In this document: positions 16,257 through 24,726 of the stretch, piece after piece
Layout: each line of letters starts with the position of its first letter
How positions within the stretch are numbered: the first letter of the stretch is position 1
The notes under the pieces: generated by a model
Told to the model about the DNA's origin: nothing
Database searches by the model: none
Seen by the model: the letters and a program-made list of their open reading frames with translations, nothing else
Position numbers and translations under genes: made by a program
Assembly: GCA_964572855.1 (NCBI GenBank)
Contig: CAZNGF010000004.1
Span: 11,571-75,570 of the forward strand
Origin: CAZNGF01 sp964572855
Lineage (GTDB): Bacteria > Bipolaricaulota > Bipolaricaulia > RBG-16-55-9 > JAJCYT01
Length of the DNA stretch: 64,000 nucleotides
Reading direction: 5' to 3'

Positions 16257-16820
16257 TTACTGCTGACCCGAGTTCAGCCCGACGATCGGGGGACTCACCA
16301 CGTACAAAATCAGCACGGGCGAATCGCCTTCGTTTCGTTCCGTGTGGGGGAGGTTGGAGGTGAAGTGGAAGCTCTCCCCCTCTTGCAGCTCGTATTCTTT
16401 GTCCTTGACCGTCAGGGACAATTTGCCCTTCAAGATGTAGCCGAACTCCTCGCCCGCGTGCGAAAACAGGCGCGGGCCTTCGTAGCCGGGGGGGTATTCG
16501 ACCAGGAGCGGCTCGAGCGTGCGCTCCTTGAAGGGATTGCTAAGCAGGCCATAGCGCACGGCCGAGTCGTCGAACTCGATCCACTGGGCCTCGCCGGCGT
16601 GGACGATGCTGGAGACGTTGTCGGGCAGCGGGAAGAAGTGCTGGATCGGTTCGCCCAGCGCCTCGGCGATCACCTTGAGCGAGGCCAGCGAGATCGAGGT
16701 CTGGCCGCGCTCGGCCTGGGACAGAAAGCTCACCGACAGCCCCGTGTCCCGGCCCAGCTTCTCCAGGGACCACTTGCGCTGTTTGCGCAGCTTGCGGATG
16801 TACTTGCCGACGTCGTCCAT
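16257..16820 (-). CDS. XRE-family regulator with C-terminal cupin domain
   Basis: 187 residues from the ATG at 16820, or four more from a GTG at 16832; neither has a ribosome site. The helix-turn-helix (about 6-60, with GLSVSFLSQAERG as recognition segment) is followed by a cupin sensor domain (about 105-180, with the SHAGEEFGYILKGKL and ESFHFTSNLPH motifs). Such proteins sense a small metabolite and control catabolic operons, for example for polyamines or amino acids. It lies between the ABC/hydrolase operon and a divergent M24 peptidase, with palindromes at its start. It is a good candidate regulator of both, probably including itself. Confidence 0.88.
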   Translation of the reverse strand: MDDVGKYIRKLRKQRKWSLEKLGRDTGLSVSFLSQAERGQTSISLASLKVIAEALGEPIQHFFPLPDNVSSIVHAGEAQWIEFDDSAVRYGLLSNPFKERTLEPLLVEYPPGYEGPRLFSHAGEEFGYILKGKLSLTVKDKEYELQEGESFHFTSNLPHTERNEGDSPVLILYVVSPPIVGLNSGQQ

Positions 16821-16823
16821 AGT

Positions 16824-16851
16824 AAATTTCACTATAGCTGAAATTTTTCAG
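16824..16851. promoter_or_regulatory. candidate operator between divergent regulator and M24 peptidase genes
   Basis: AAATTTCA (16824-16831), 7 bases, TGAAATTT (16839-16846) is a perfect inverted repeat. It overlaps a second near-palindrome, CTGAAA and TTTCAG around a TT (16838-16851). Their place at the regulator start and just upstream of the divergent promoter (-10 TATACT at 16880-16885) suits autoregulation plus control of the neighbour. Confidence 0.5.
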
Positions 16852-16946
16852 TGAGTCAATATCTCGCTCACCGATCTGCTATACTGAGGCCCGCCGGGCT
16901 GCAAACGCACACGAATCCGGTGAGCCCCAACGTCGAGGTGAACACG

Positions 16947-18068
16947 GTGAGCACACCCCCCCTTGAAGCATCGACCTTCGAGCGCCGCACGGGCGCGTGC
17001 CAGGAGCGGATGCGAACGCAGGGCGTCGATCTGCTGATCTTGACGCCCGGCCCGAACATGCGTTACCTGACGGGCTTCGACGAAGCCCCGTCCGAACGGT
17101 TGCTGAGCCTACTCGTGCCCGCCGCGGGCGCGCCGACATTTCTTGTCCCGGCCATGTACGAAGACCACGTCAGGCGGGACGCGTGGGTGCGAGATATCCG
17201 CGCATGGCCGGACGGAGAGAACCCGATGCGCGTCCTGGCGCGTGTGGTGTCGGAGCTGGCGGCGCATCCGAAGCGCGTGGCCGTCGACGACCGTGCCTGG
17301 GCGCTCGTGCTCCTGCCGTTGCGCGAGGTGCTGGATGGGCGCATGGTCTTGGCGTCGACGTTGCTGTCCTCCATGCGGATGCGCAAGGACGCGGGCGAGC
17401 TGGCGCTGCTGCGGCGTGCGGCCGAGATCGCGGACCAGGCCTTCGAGTGGATCTGCGCGCAGCCGTTCGAGGGCCAAAGCGAGCGCGCGATCGCCGACAT
17501 GCTGGAACGTCGCATGCAAGCGCTGGGCGGCGAGGGCCCGGCGTTCAGGACGCTGGTGGCCTCGGGCCCCAACGGCGCGCTGCCGCACCACAGCGCCGGC
17601 GGCCGGGTGATCGCGCGCGGCGACGCCGTGATCCTGGACTTCGGCTGCCGGCTCGGGGGGTACCACTCCGACCTGACGCGCACCGTGGTCTGCGGCGAGC
17701 CCTCGGAGGAATGCAAGCGCGTCCACGAACTGGTCAAGCGCGCCCAGGCGACGGGCACGGCCGCCTGCCGTCCGGGCGCGACGGCCGAGTCGGTCGACCG
17801 GGCGACGCGCGACGTAATCGCGCACGCGAGCTATGGAGAGCGTTTCATCCACCGCACGGGCCACGGCCTGGGCCTGGAGCCGCACGAGCCGCCCTACCTC
17901 GTCGCCGGCGACGCCACGCCGCTTGCGCCGGGCCTGACCTTCTCGGTCGAGCCGGGCGTGTATCTGCCGGGGAAGTTCGGCGTCCGCATCGAGGACATCG
18001 TGGCGGTCACCCCCGACGGCGTCGAGCCGCTCAACCGCTGCACGCACGAACTCCGGATCGTGGGTTGA
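16947..18068 (+). CDS. M24 metallopeptidase, Xaa-Pro dipeptidase-like
   Basis: 373 residues from a GTG at 16947, preceded by GAGGTG; the frame is open further upstream but a TATACT -10 box at 16880 argues for this start. All five dinuclear-metal ligands are present: Asp in ILDFG, Asp in SDLTRT, His in RTGHGLGLEPHE, Glu in FSVEPGVY and Glu in VRIEDIV. It should cleave dipeptides or peptides at Xaa-Pro. It contrasts with the metal-less relative at 7428. It is divergent from the XRE-cupin gene and probably under its control. Confidence 0.87.
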   Translation: MSTPPLEASTFERRTGACQERMRTQGVDLLILTPGPNMRYLTGFDEAPSERLLSLLVPAAGAPTFLVPAMYEDHVRRDAWVRDIRAWPDGENPMRVLARVVSELAAHPKRVAVDDRAWALVLLPLREVLDGRMVLASTLLSSMRMRKDAGELALLRRAAEIADQAFEWICAQPFEGQSERAIADMLERRMQALGGEGPAFRTLVASGPNGALPHHSAGGRVIARGDAVILDFGCRLGGYHSDLTRTVVCGEPSEECKRVHELVKRAQATGTAACRPGATAESVDRATRDVIAHASYGERFIHRTGHGLGLEPHEPPYLVAGDATPLAPGLTFSVEPGVYLPGKFGVRIEDIVAVTPDGVEPLNRCTHELRIVG

Positions 18069-18075
18069 GCGCGCG

Positions 18076-18690
18076 TTACGGCTTCTGCGGTTCCCAAAGG
18101 TTTTGCAGTTTGGAACGCATGGACCGCGGCAAGAGGTCCCGAGGAAAGACGAACTCAGCAAAGATGATGCTGGCGACGATCCAGGTCGAGAACCCCTCTA
18201 TCAGCGTGAACCATGGGGCGTGGCTTGTCGAGGCCGCGACGGGGGTTTCAAGCAGCAAGTTGACGTGGTAGAGGCCGACGAAAGCGGCGAAGTAGTGTCG
18301 GTATTCCCCCGCACGCACAAAACGCAAGAGCTGAACCACGATGATGAGCAGAAGCACTGCCAAAAGCGCCTTGATCCAATCCGGTCGCCGCATGACGTGA
18401 TCCCACTGGTGTAGGACAAGGGCGGTGGGGATCGGCAAGTAGAACACGTACAACCTGCGAAACGCGCGGGGCGGCTTCTGCCACTTCCACACGCTCCAGC
18501 GGGTGAACGCGGTCAAAAAGAAGGCTGCCGCATAGAGGGGCAGAAGCCCAGACAAACCTTGAGGAAACGCCGACGAAATCCAGAGGAGCAGGAGCCCGAG
18601 CAAAAACCACGGCAGGGCGAACGTCCAGCGCCAACGCTCGGGGACGAGCGGTTTTCCCTGCACGAGGTTTTCCCAGAATTGATCGGACAT
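18076..18690 (-). CDS. multi-pass membrane protein of unknown function
   Basis: 204 residues from the ATG at 18690. About five or six hydrophobic segments are visible (near 30-50, 52-70, 85-105, 115-135, 140-155 and 175-195), with basic loops. I recognise no family. It is convergent with the M24 peptidase gene, with 7 bases between them. The codon mix is somewhat less G+C-rich than in neighbours. A tryptophan-rich N-terminus precedes the first helix. No partner gene suggests a role. Confidence 0.6.
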   Translation of the reverse strand: MSDQFWENLVQGKPLVPERWRWTFALPWFLLGLLLLWISSAFPQGLSGLLPLYAAAFFLTAFTRWSVWKWQKPPRAFRRLYVFYLPIPTALVLHQWDHVMRRPDWIKALLAVLLLIIVVQLLRFVRAGEYRHYFAAFVGLYHVNLLLETPVAASTSHAPWFTLIEGFSTWIVASIIFAEFVFPRDLLPRSMRSKLQNLWEPQKP

Positions 18691-18869
18691 GTCAGCGCCC
18701 CCCATCGGTGTGGGTAAACGAATTCCTCCCTTGCAGTATTCTCTATCGTGTGTCAGTCAAGTGCAAGAGGAAGTTCCACCTGGGGGCATGGCGCGCCCAT
18801 TCTTTAGGCGCGTACCGGAACACCTCCGCAGCGGGTCGCCGAAGGCCGCCGCGATGCGGGGGAAAGGAA

Positions 18870-18893
18870 CCCCCCGGCCGCGCGGCCGGGGGG
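18870..18893 (-). terminator. G+C-rich hairpin downstream of the small heat-shock gene
   Basis: A perfect 24-base palindrome (left arm CCCCCCGGCCGC) 16 bases after the hsp20 stop. It lacks a T-run, so it may be a weak or factor-dependent terminator or an mRNA-stabilising hairpin. Confidence 0.5.
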
Positions 18894-18908
18894 TCGTGGT
18901 TGCGTCGA

Positions 18909-19376
18909 TTAGCTGACCTGGATGTCGATGGCCTGCGGTTTGACGTGCTCCTTGAGCGGGAGGCTGACCCGCAGGATGCCGTTTTCGAACTTGGCCTTGA
19001 TCTTCTTGGAATCGGGCTCGACGTGGCCCTCCGGCAGGCGGAAGGCCCGCTGGAACTGGCCGTAGCGCCGGCCCATGGACAGGTACTGGTTCTCGTCCAC
19101 CTGCTCGTTGCGCTTGATCTCGCCGCTCACGATCAGGTGGTTGTCCTCCAGGCGCACCTTGATCTCGTCGCGGGTCACGCCCGGCATCTCGACCTCGTAG
19201 ACCAGGTTGTCGCCGTCCTCGTAGACGTCGACGCCGCTGTAGGGCGTGAGCGTGCGGAACGGCGTCGCGCTCAGGCGGTCCAGGTCGCCGAACAGCTCGT
19301 CGAACCAGCTGTCGAACACGTTGCGGCGGTTGGCGGGGGCCGCGTTGGGGTTGCGTCTCAGGGTCAACATGGTCAT
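18909..19376 (-). CDS. small heat-shock protein, Hsp20/alpha-crystallin family
   Basis: 155 residues from the ATG at 19376 with AAGGAGG upstream. The alpha-crystallin domain spans about 50-145, with the VDVYEDGDNLVYEVEMPGV and LIVSGEIKR strands, the A-x-x-x-NGIL signature (AKFENGILRVSLP) and a short tail. It is an ATP-independent holdase that keeps unfolding proteins soluble during heat stress. The promoter is a near-consensus sigma70 site and the leader contains a CIRCE-like dyad, so repression by an HrcA-like factor at normal temperature is likely. Confidence 0.93.
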   Translation of the reverse strand: MTMLTLRRNPNAAPANRRNVFDSWFDELFGDLDRLSATPFRTLTPYSGVDVYEDGDNLVYEVEMPGVTRDEIKVRLEDNHLIVSGEIKRNEQVDENQYLSMGRRYGQFQRAFRLPEGHVEPDSKKIKAKFENGILRVSLPLKEHVKPQAIDIQVS

Positions 19377-19402
19377 GATCCCTCCTTGGTTTGGATCCAT
19401 TT

Positions 19403-19429
19403 CTAGCAGAGTATTGTTTAGACTGCTAA
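19403..19429 (-). promoter_or_regulatory. CIRCE-like operator in the hsp20 leader
   Basis: On the minus strand TTAGCAGTC, 9 bases, CTCTGCTAG; the inner TAGCAG/CTGCTA pair is perfect. CIRCE is TTAGCACTC-N9-GAGTGCTAA, so spacing and core agree but several bases differ. It lies just after the predicted transcription start, as CIRCE usually does. Confidence 0.55.
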
Positions 19430-19438
19430 GCTACCCAC

Positions 19439-19467
19439 ACTATACCGCGGGCGGCCGGGGTTGTCAA
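19439..19467 (-). promoter_or_regulatory. sigma70 promoter of the hsp20 gene
   Basis: Minus strand: TTGACA (19467-19462), 17-bp spacer, TATAGT (19444-19439). One base from consensus overall. Confidence 0.8.
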
Positions 19468-19612
19468 GGGGGTGCGGGGCGATTCCCGAAAGCGGTGATC
19501 CTGGCCTTTGGATACGGGAATGCGCCGTCAAGGCGGTGTGGGAGTTAGCAAAGAGATAGTGGAAATGCTAGTTTTTCAGGTCCGTGCTTTGGAGGCTCGT
19601 CTGTAGGCGAAC

Positions 19613-19640
19613 GTAGGGGCGCAGCATGCTGTGCCCCTAC
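19613..19640. repeat. palindromic GTAGGGGC repeat, copy 2
   Basis: Two 14-base arms (GTAGGGGCGCAGCA and its complement) with one mismatch. It lies 29 bases beyond the ppdK stop and could act as a 3' hairpin. The rest of the 293-base gap to hsp20 holds only the hsp20 promoter and operator. Confidence 0.8.
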
Positions 19641-19669
19641 GAGACGACGAGACGGGATTCGGTCCCGAC

Positions 19670-22333
19670 TTAGACGTCGTGTACCCCGCCCTCGAGCGCG
19701 GCCTGGGCGGCGGCCAGGCGGGCGACGGGGACGCGGAAGGGCGAGCAACTCACGTAGTCGAGTCCGAGCTGGTGGCAGAGGTGGATCGAGGCCGGGTCGC
19801 CGCCGTGCTCGCCGCAGATGCCCAGCTCGATGTCGGGGCGCGTCTTGCGCCCGCGCTCGACCGCGATGCGCATCAAATCACCCACGCCGCGGGCGTCCAG
19901 CGAGCGGAACGGGTCGGCGAACACGCCCGTTTGCTCGTAGTAGCGCAAAAACTTCTCCTCGGCGTCGTCGCGGCTGATGCCGTAGGTCGTCTGGGTGAGG
20001 TCGTTGGTCCCGAAGGAGAAGAACTCGGCCCGCTCGGCCAGCTCGTCGGCCACCAGGCAGGCGCGCGGCAGCTCGATCATCGTGCCCCACAGGTACTTGA
20101 CCCGGCCGCCGCAGTCGTCCATGACCTCGTCGGCCACGGCCTCGAGCCGGTCGCACACCCGGTTCAGCTCGCCGGCGTCCGACACGAGCGGGATCATGAT
20201 CTCGGGCCGGGGGTCGAGGCCCTCCTGGCTCAACTCGCAGGCCGCGGTCATGAGCGCGCGCACCTGCATCTCGACGATCTCGGGGTAGCGCAGCCCCAGC
20301 CGCACGCCGCGCAGGCCCAGCATCGGGTTGGCCTCGCGCAGTTCGCCCACGGTCTCGAGCATCGTCTCCTTCTCGGCCAGCACCTCCGGGTCGTCGCCCT
20401 TGGCCCGCAGCTCGGCCACCTCGGCCAGCAGGTCCTCGTAGCGCGGCAGAAACTCGTGCAGCGGCGGGTCGATGAGCCGCACGATCACGGGCAGGCCGCT
20501 CATCTCGCGCAATAACCCCTTGAAGTCCTCCTTCTGGAACGGGAGCAGCTGGTCGAGCGCGGCTTTGCGCTCCTCGGTCGAGCGCGACAGGATCATTTTC
20601 TGCACGATCGGCAGGCGTTCGGACTCGAAGAACATGTGCTCGGTGCGGCAGAGCCCGATGCCCTCGGCGCCGAAGGCGTGGGCCCGCCGGGCGTCGCGCG
20701 GGTAGTCCGCGTTGGCCCGCACGCCCAGCGTGCGGAACTCGTCCGCCCACTCCAACAGGCGCGCGAACTCGGCCTCGTCCTCCAGCTTCGGCGTCTGGGT
20801 GGGCAGCCCGCCCAGGTAGACCCGGCCCGTGGTCCCGTCCAGCGAGATGACGTCGCCCTCGCCCACGGTCTGCCCGTCGGCCGTGAAGCGCTTGGCCTTG
20901 AGGTCGATGTGCAGGTCCTCGCAGCCCACCACGGCCGGGATCCCCAGGCCGCGCGAGACCACGGCCGCGTGCGAGGTCATGCCGCCGCGCTGGGTCAGGA
21001 TGCCCTGCGACTGCAGGAAGCCGTGCACGTCGTCGGGCGTGGTCTCGGGGCGCACCAGGATGACGGCCTCGCCGGCCTTGCCGCGCGCCTCGGCGGTGTC
21101 GGCGTCGAAGACGGCCTGGCCCACGGCCGCGCCGGGCGAGGCGTTCAGGCCCTCGGCCAGCAGCTCGGCTCCGGAGAGCGCCTCGGAATCAAAGCGCGGG
21201 TGTAGCAGCCGTTCGACCTGTTGGGGATCGACCTGGAGCACGGCCTCCTCGCGCGTGATGAGCCCCTCGTCGGCCATCTCGACCGCGACCTTCATGGCCG
21301 CCTTGCTGGTGCGCTTGCCCTTGCGGGTCTGCAGCATCCAGAGCGTGCCGTGTTGGATCGTGAACTCGACGTCCTGCATGTCGTGGTAGTGGTCCTCGAG
21401 CTTGGCGGCGATCTCGAGCAACTGGTCGTAGGCTTCCGGAAAATCCTCTCTCAGCTTCTGGATCGGCTGGGGCGTGCGGCTGCCCGAGACCACGTCCTCG
21501 CCCTGGGCGTTGACCAGGTACTCGCCGTAAAAGACCTTTTCGCCCGTGGCCGGGTTGCGCGTGAAGGCCACGCCGCTGGCCGATTTCTCCCCCAGGTTGC
21601 CAAACACCATGGCCTGGACGTTGACCCCGGTGCCCAGGTCGTGCGGGATGCCGTGGTGGACGCGGTAGTCGGTGGCGCGTTTGGTGTTCCAGGACTTGAA
21701 CACGGCCTCGATCGAGCGCCGCAGTTGCTCCTCCGGGTCCTGGGGGAACGCCTCGCCCGCTTCCCGTGCGACGATGGCCTTGAACGTCTCGACCACGCCC
21801 TTGAGCGCCTCGGCCGAGAGCTCGGCGTCCGAGCCGACGCCCTCGCGCGCGCGCGCCGCCGAGAGCGCCTCCTCGAAGCGCTCTCCCTCCACGCCCAGCA
21901 CGACGTCGCCGAACATCTGGATCAGCCGGCGGTAGGCGTCGAAGGCGAAGTGCTCGTCGTCCGACTGGGCGATGAGGCCACGGACGGTCTCGTCGTTCAG
22001 GCCCAGGTCGAGCACGGTGTCCATCATGCCGGGCATCGACATGCGCGCGCCCGAGCGCACCGAGAGCAACAGCGGGTTCTCGACGTCGCCGAAGCGCTTG
22101 CCCAGCGCCTCCTCGACCCCGGCCAGCGCCGCGCGCGTCTGGTCCCAGAGCCCCTCGGGAAAGCCCTCGCCCCCCTCGTAGTAGGCGATGCACGCCTCGG
22201 TCGTGATCGTGAAGCCCGGCGGGACGGGCAGCCCGATGCGGGTCATCTCGGCCAGCCCCGCCCCCTTGCCGCCCAGCAGGTCGCGCTGGGCTTCCGAGCC
22301 CTGTTCGAACCGATACACCCACTGCTTGCTCAT
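19670..22333 (-). CDS. ppdK: pyruvate, phosphate dikinase
   Basis: 887 residues from the ATG at 22333 with AAGGAGG upstream, the usual length for the family. Order of domains: ATP-grasp nucleotide-binding domain (about 1-340), phosphohistidine swivelling domain with GGMTSHAAVVSRG near 450, and PEP/pyruvate TIM barrel (about 510-870) ending with the catalytic GICGEHGGDP cysteine. It interconverts pyruvate, ATP and phosphate with PEP, AMP and pyrophosphate in the cytoplasm. It may serve gluconeogenesis, or glycolysis where pyrophosphate is used. No PPDK regulatory protein gene is adjacent. Confidence 0.97.
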   Translation of the reverse strand: MSKQWVYRFEQGSEAQRDLLGGKGAGLAEMTRIGLPVPPGFTITTEACIAYYEGGEGFPEGLWDQTRAALAGVEEALGKRFGDVENPLLLSVRSGARMSMPGMMDTVLDLGLNDETVRGLIAQSDDEHFAFDAYRRLIQMFGDVVLGVEGERFEEALSAARAREGVGSDAELSAEALKGVVETFKAIVAREAGEAFPQDPEEQLRRSIEAVFKSWNTKRATDYRVHHGIPHDLGTGVNVQAMVFGNLGEKSASGVAFTRNPATGEKVFYGEYLVNAQGEDVVSGSRTPQPIQKLREDFPEAYDQLLEIAAKLEDHYHDMQDVEFTIQHGTLWMLQTRKGKRTSKAAMKVAVEMADEGLITREEAVLQVDPQQVERLLHPRFDSEALSGAELLAEGLNASPGAAVGQAVFDADTAEARGKAGEAVILVRPETTPDDVHGFLQSQGILTQRGGMTSHAAVVSRGLGIPAVVGCEDLHIDLKAKRFTADGQTVGEGDVISLDGTTGRVYLGGLPTQTPKLEDEAEFARLLEWADEFRTLGVRANADYPRDARRAHAFGAEGIGLCRTEHMFFESERLPIVQKMILSRSTEERKAALDQLLPFQKEDFKGLLREMSGLPVIVRLIDPPLHEFLPRYEDLLAEVAELRAKGDDPEVLAEKETMLETVGELREANPMLGLRGVRLGLRYPEIVEMQVRALMTAACELSQEGLDPRPEIMIPLVSDAGELNRVCDRLEAVADEVMDDCGGRVKYLWGTMIELPRACLVADELAERAEFFSFGTNDLTQTTYGISRDDAEEKFLRYYEQTGVFADPFRSLDARGVGDLMRIAVERGRKTRPDIELGICGEHGGDPASIHLCHQLGLDYVSCSPFRVPVARLAAAQAALEGGVHDV

Positions 22334-22559
22334 CCGTCCTCCTTGATCGATTGGACGTCGGGGGAGGCGCGCGCAGCCCGAGACCGCACCGTCGCCGACG
22401 GCGCGCTCGAGGCTGCGAGGGACATACGCCACGCGCGGCTTTCCGTTTCGAATGCGAACCAAAGCCGTGCTCCCACGATACAGGCCGGGTGGGGGAAGGA
22501 AATGATGGAGGTCAACTTCGGGGTTGATCTGAATCAGGTGGCCCGGAGCGCGGGCGCGC

Positions 22560-23633
22560 TCAGCGGCGCAGGGCCACGGCGACGCCGTCCCGCAGCGGGA
22601 CGAACAGCGTCTCCAGGTCGGGGTGGGCCTGCAAGTAGCGGTTGTAGGCTTGGATCGCGCTTGTCGTCTCGTCGGGGTCGTCGTCCAGCACGCGCCCGCC
22701 CCAGAGCAGGTTGTCGACCAGCAGCGCCGCGCCCGCGGGCATGAGCGGGAGGACGAGCTCGGTGAGCGCTTGGTACTGGCGCTTGTCGGCGTCGAGGAAG
22801 ACGAGGTCGAACGGCCCCTCGAGCGTGCGCACGACCTCGAGCGCGTCGCCCACGCGCACCTCGACCCGGTCCAGGGCGCCGGCCGACTCCAGGTTGCGCC
22901 GCGCGCCCTCGGCCGCCAGCGGGTCGAGCTCGATCGAGGTGAGCTGGGCGCCCCACCGGGACGTGGCACGCGCCAGCCAGATCGCCGAGTACCCGATGGC
23001 CGTGCCCACCTCCAGCATCCGTTGCGGCCGGGCGAGTTTGGCGATCGTGTGGAGTAACAGGCCGCCGTGCGGCCCGATGATGGGGACGTCGCCCGCTTCG
23101 GCGTCGCGCTCCAGCCGCATGAGCAGCGCGTCGCGCTCCGGCAGCAAATCGTCCAGGTAGGCCGCGATCGCGGGCGCGGTGATGGCGGGCCGGGCGGCCG
23201 ATGCGTCCTTGGCGCGCTCGGGCGGGTGCGAGCCGACGTAGGCGGCGTAGTCGCCCGAGGGGATGACCTCCAGCTCGGACGGGTCGAGGTTGTAGAGGTA
23301 GGTCCAGGCCTCGATCGGCTCGCCGCCCTCGGGCGTGGCGCGCACGGTGGCGCGCACGTACTCGGTGGGCGGCGGGTCGTTGGGCCCGCAGCGCTCGTAG
23401 GGGTCCAGGACGCCGAAAGCGTGCTCCGGGTTGTCGAGCGCGTAGAGCTCGCCGGTGACGCGGTCGTCGGGGTCGTCGGAACGGATCAGCGCCGGGTAGA
23501 GCCCGACGTCCAGCAGCTTGCCGCGCACGGTCGCCGTCCCCAGGAACGAAGCGCACTCGTCCAGCAGGCTGCGCATGGGCACGCCCAACTCCCGGCGCAG
23601 CGTGCCGTAGACGAACAAGAACTCGCGGCTCAT
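22560..23633 (-). CDS. fusion: gamma-glutamylcyclotransferase-like domain + class I O-methyltransferase
   Basis: 357 residues from the ATG at 23633 with AGGGAGG upstream. Residues 1 to about 135 form a GGCT/AIG2-like domain with the FVYGTLRREL substrate loop, the VTGELYAL strand and LDPYER, whose Glu is the expected catalytic acid. Residues about 150-357 form a caffeoyl-CoA-OMT-like SAM methyltransferase: MLEVGTAIGYSAIWLA (SAM loop), SIELDP, VGDALEVV, FDLVFLDADKRQY (metal Asp) and LLVDNLLWGG. Each domain is near full length, so this is a real two-enzyme fusion rather than an artefact. Substrates are unknown. Confidence 0.85.
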   Translation of the reverse strand: MSREFLFVYGTLRRELGVPMRSLLDECASFLGTATVRGKLLDVGLYPALIRSDDPDDRVTGELYALDNPEHAFGVLDPYERCGPNDPPPTEYVRATVRATPEGGEPIEAWTYLYNLDPSELEVIPSGDYAAYVGSHPPERAKDASAARPAITAPAIAAYLDDLLPERDALLMRLERDAEAGDVPIIGPHGGLLLHTIAKLARPQRMLEVGTAIGYSAIWLARATSRWGAQLTSIELDPLAAEGARRNLESAGALDRVEVRVGDALEVVRTLEGPFDLVFLDADKRQYQALTELVLPLMPAGAALLVDNLLWGGRVLDDDPDETTSAIQAYNRYLQAHPDLETLFVPLRDGVAVALRR

Positions 23634-23705
23634 GGCTCCCTCCCTCGCGACGTCGAGCTGGACGGGCCCAATGTAACAGGCACGGCACGCGGGCGGCAAG
23701 GGAAG

Positions 23706-23834
23706 CCCCTCCCCGTACCCTGAGCGCGGGGAGGGGGTGCACGTCGAAGTGTGTCAATTCGTCCAAGCCGCTAGGGGGGAGGCCCCCGACCTCCCCCGGA
23801 AACGTCCGGCGGGGCAGCCACGGAGGGCTGCCCC
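23706..23834. other. intergenic hairpins between two minus-strand genes
   Basis: Two strong inverted repeats: CCCCTCCCCG (23706-23715) with CGGGGAGGGG (23727-23736), and GGGGCAGCC (23811-23819) with GGCTGCCCC (23826-23834). The second lies just past the stop of the exported protein at 23857 and probably marks its 3' end. Neither has a T-run. Confidence 0.55.
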
Positions 23835-23856
23835 GACAGAACGCGGTGGCCGTGTG

Positions 23857-24726
23857 CTACCGCAGCGACAGCACGAACGGCGTCGTCCCGCCGCCCAGCT
23901 TGAGCGTGAGCACGAGGAAGACGTTGCCCGGCACGGGCCCGCCGCCGATGGTGGTGGCCGGAGCCAGCGCGCCGGCGCGGTCGCAGAACACCGTCAGGCC
24001 CGTGCCCGGTGGCAGCGAGAGGCAGAAGCCGCCGACGTCGCTCACGACCAGCAGGATGAGCGGGTTTGAAGGCTGGTCCCACACCACGGCGCTGCTGAGC
24101 TGGCCGGCCGGCGTCGAGACGAACGTCCCGCGCGCGGTCAGGCCCGGCCCCAGCGCGGCCGTGATCAGCAGGTCGTCGGCGCCGGCCACCTTGGGCTGGG
24201 CCTGGCTGCCCTGCACCGTGGTTTGAAACCCGTTGAGCTGGAGGCGCTGCAGCACCTGGTTGGGCGTCATGCCCTGCGAGATCCCGCCCAGCTCGGGCGG
24301 CACCTGCGGCCCCTGGCCGCTGCCGCCGGGCGAGCTGGGCTCGTCGATCCCCTGGCCCGCAACCCGCGCGCGGATCACGCCGCAGGCGTACTGCGTGGTC
24401 GTGCCCATCTCGGCCGTGACGTCCAGCGCGCTCTGGCGCGGCAGCGTCCCCCGGATGTTGACCGCCGTGGGCTGTTCGTTCAGCTCGAACTCGAACGTCT
24501 GCGTATCACCGGGGCCGATCTGGGCCGGCGGCACGCGCAGGTTCACCGAGATCGACTGCTGGTTGCGCAGGAAGATGAACTGGGCGATCTGGACGTTGCC
24601 GTCGCAGCCCGAGTTGTTCACCTCGACCGTCACCGGCACCGCGCTCTGCTGCGTCAGCGCGCTCCCGGCGGTCAAAACCACCGACAGCGCCGTCAACAGC
24701 GCGATTAACGTCATGCGTTTTCGCAA
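23857..24726 (-). CDS. exported protein of unknown function
   Basis: 289 residues from a TTG at 24726; the AAAGGGGG site 8 bases upstream supports this over the ATG four codons later. Signal peptide about 1-26. The mature part has a beta-rich N-terminal domain (about 30-130) with two Cys (in NSGCDGN and YACGVI) that may form a disulfide. A Gly/Pro linker (about 132-148) and a second beta-rich domain (about 165-289) with another Cys pair (GGFCLSL, TVFCDRA) follow. I do not recognise a family. The composition suggests a surface or periplasmic protein. Confidence 0.6.
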   Translation of the reverse strand: MRKRMTLIALLTALSVVLTAGSALTQQSAVPVTVEVNNSGCDGNVQIAQFIFLRNQQSISVNLRVPPAQIGPGDTQTFEFELNEQPTAVNIRGTLPRQSALDVTAEMGTTTQYACGVIRARVAGQGIDEPSSPGGSGQGPQVPPELGGISQGMTPNQVLQRLQLNGFQTTVQGSQAQPKVAGADDLLITAALGPGLTARGTFVSTPAGQLSSAVVWDQPSNPLILLVVSDVGGFCLSLPPGTGLTVFCDRAGALAPATTIGGGPVPGNVFLVLTLKLGGGTTPFVLSLR

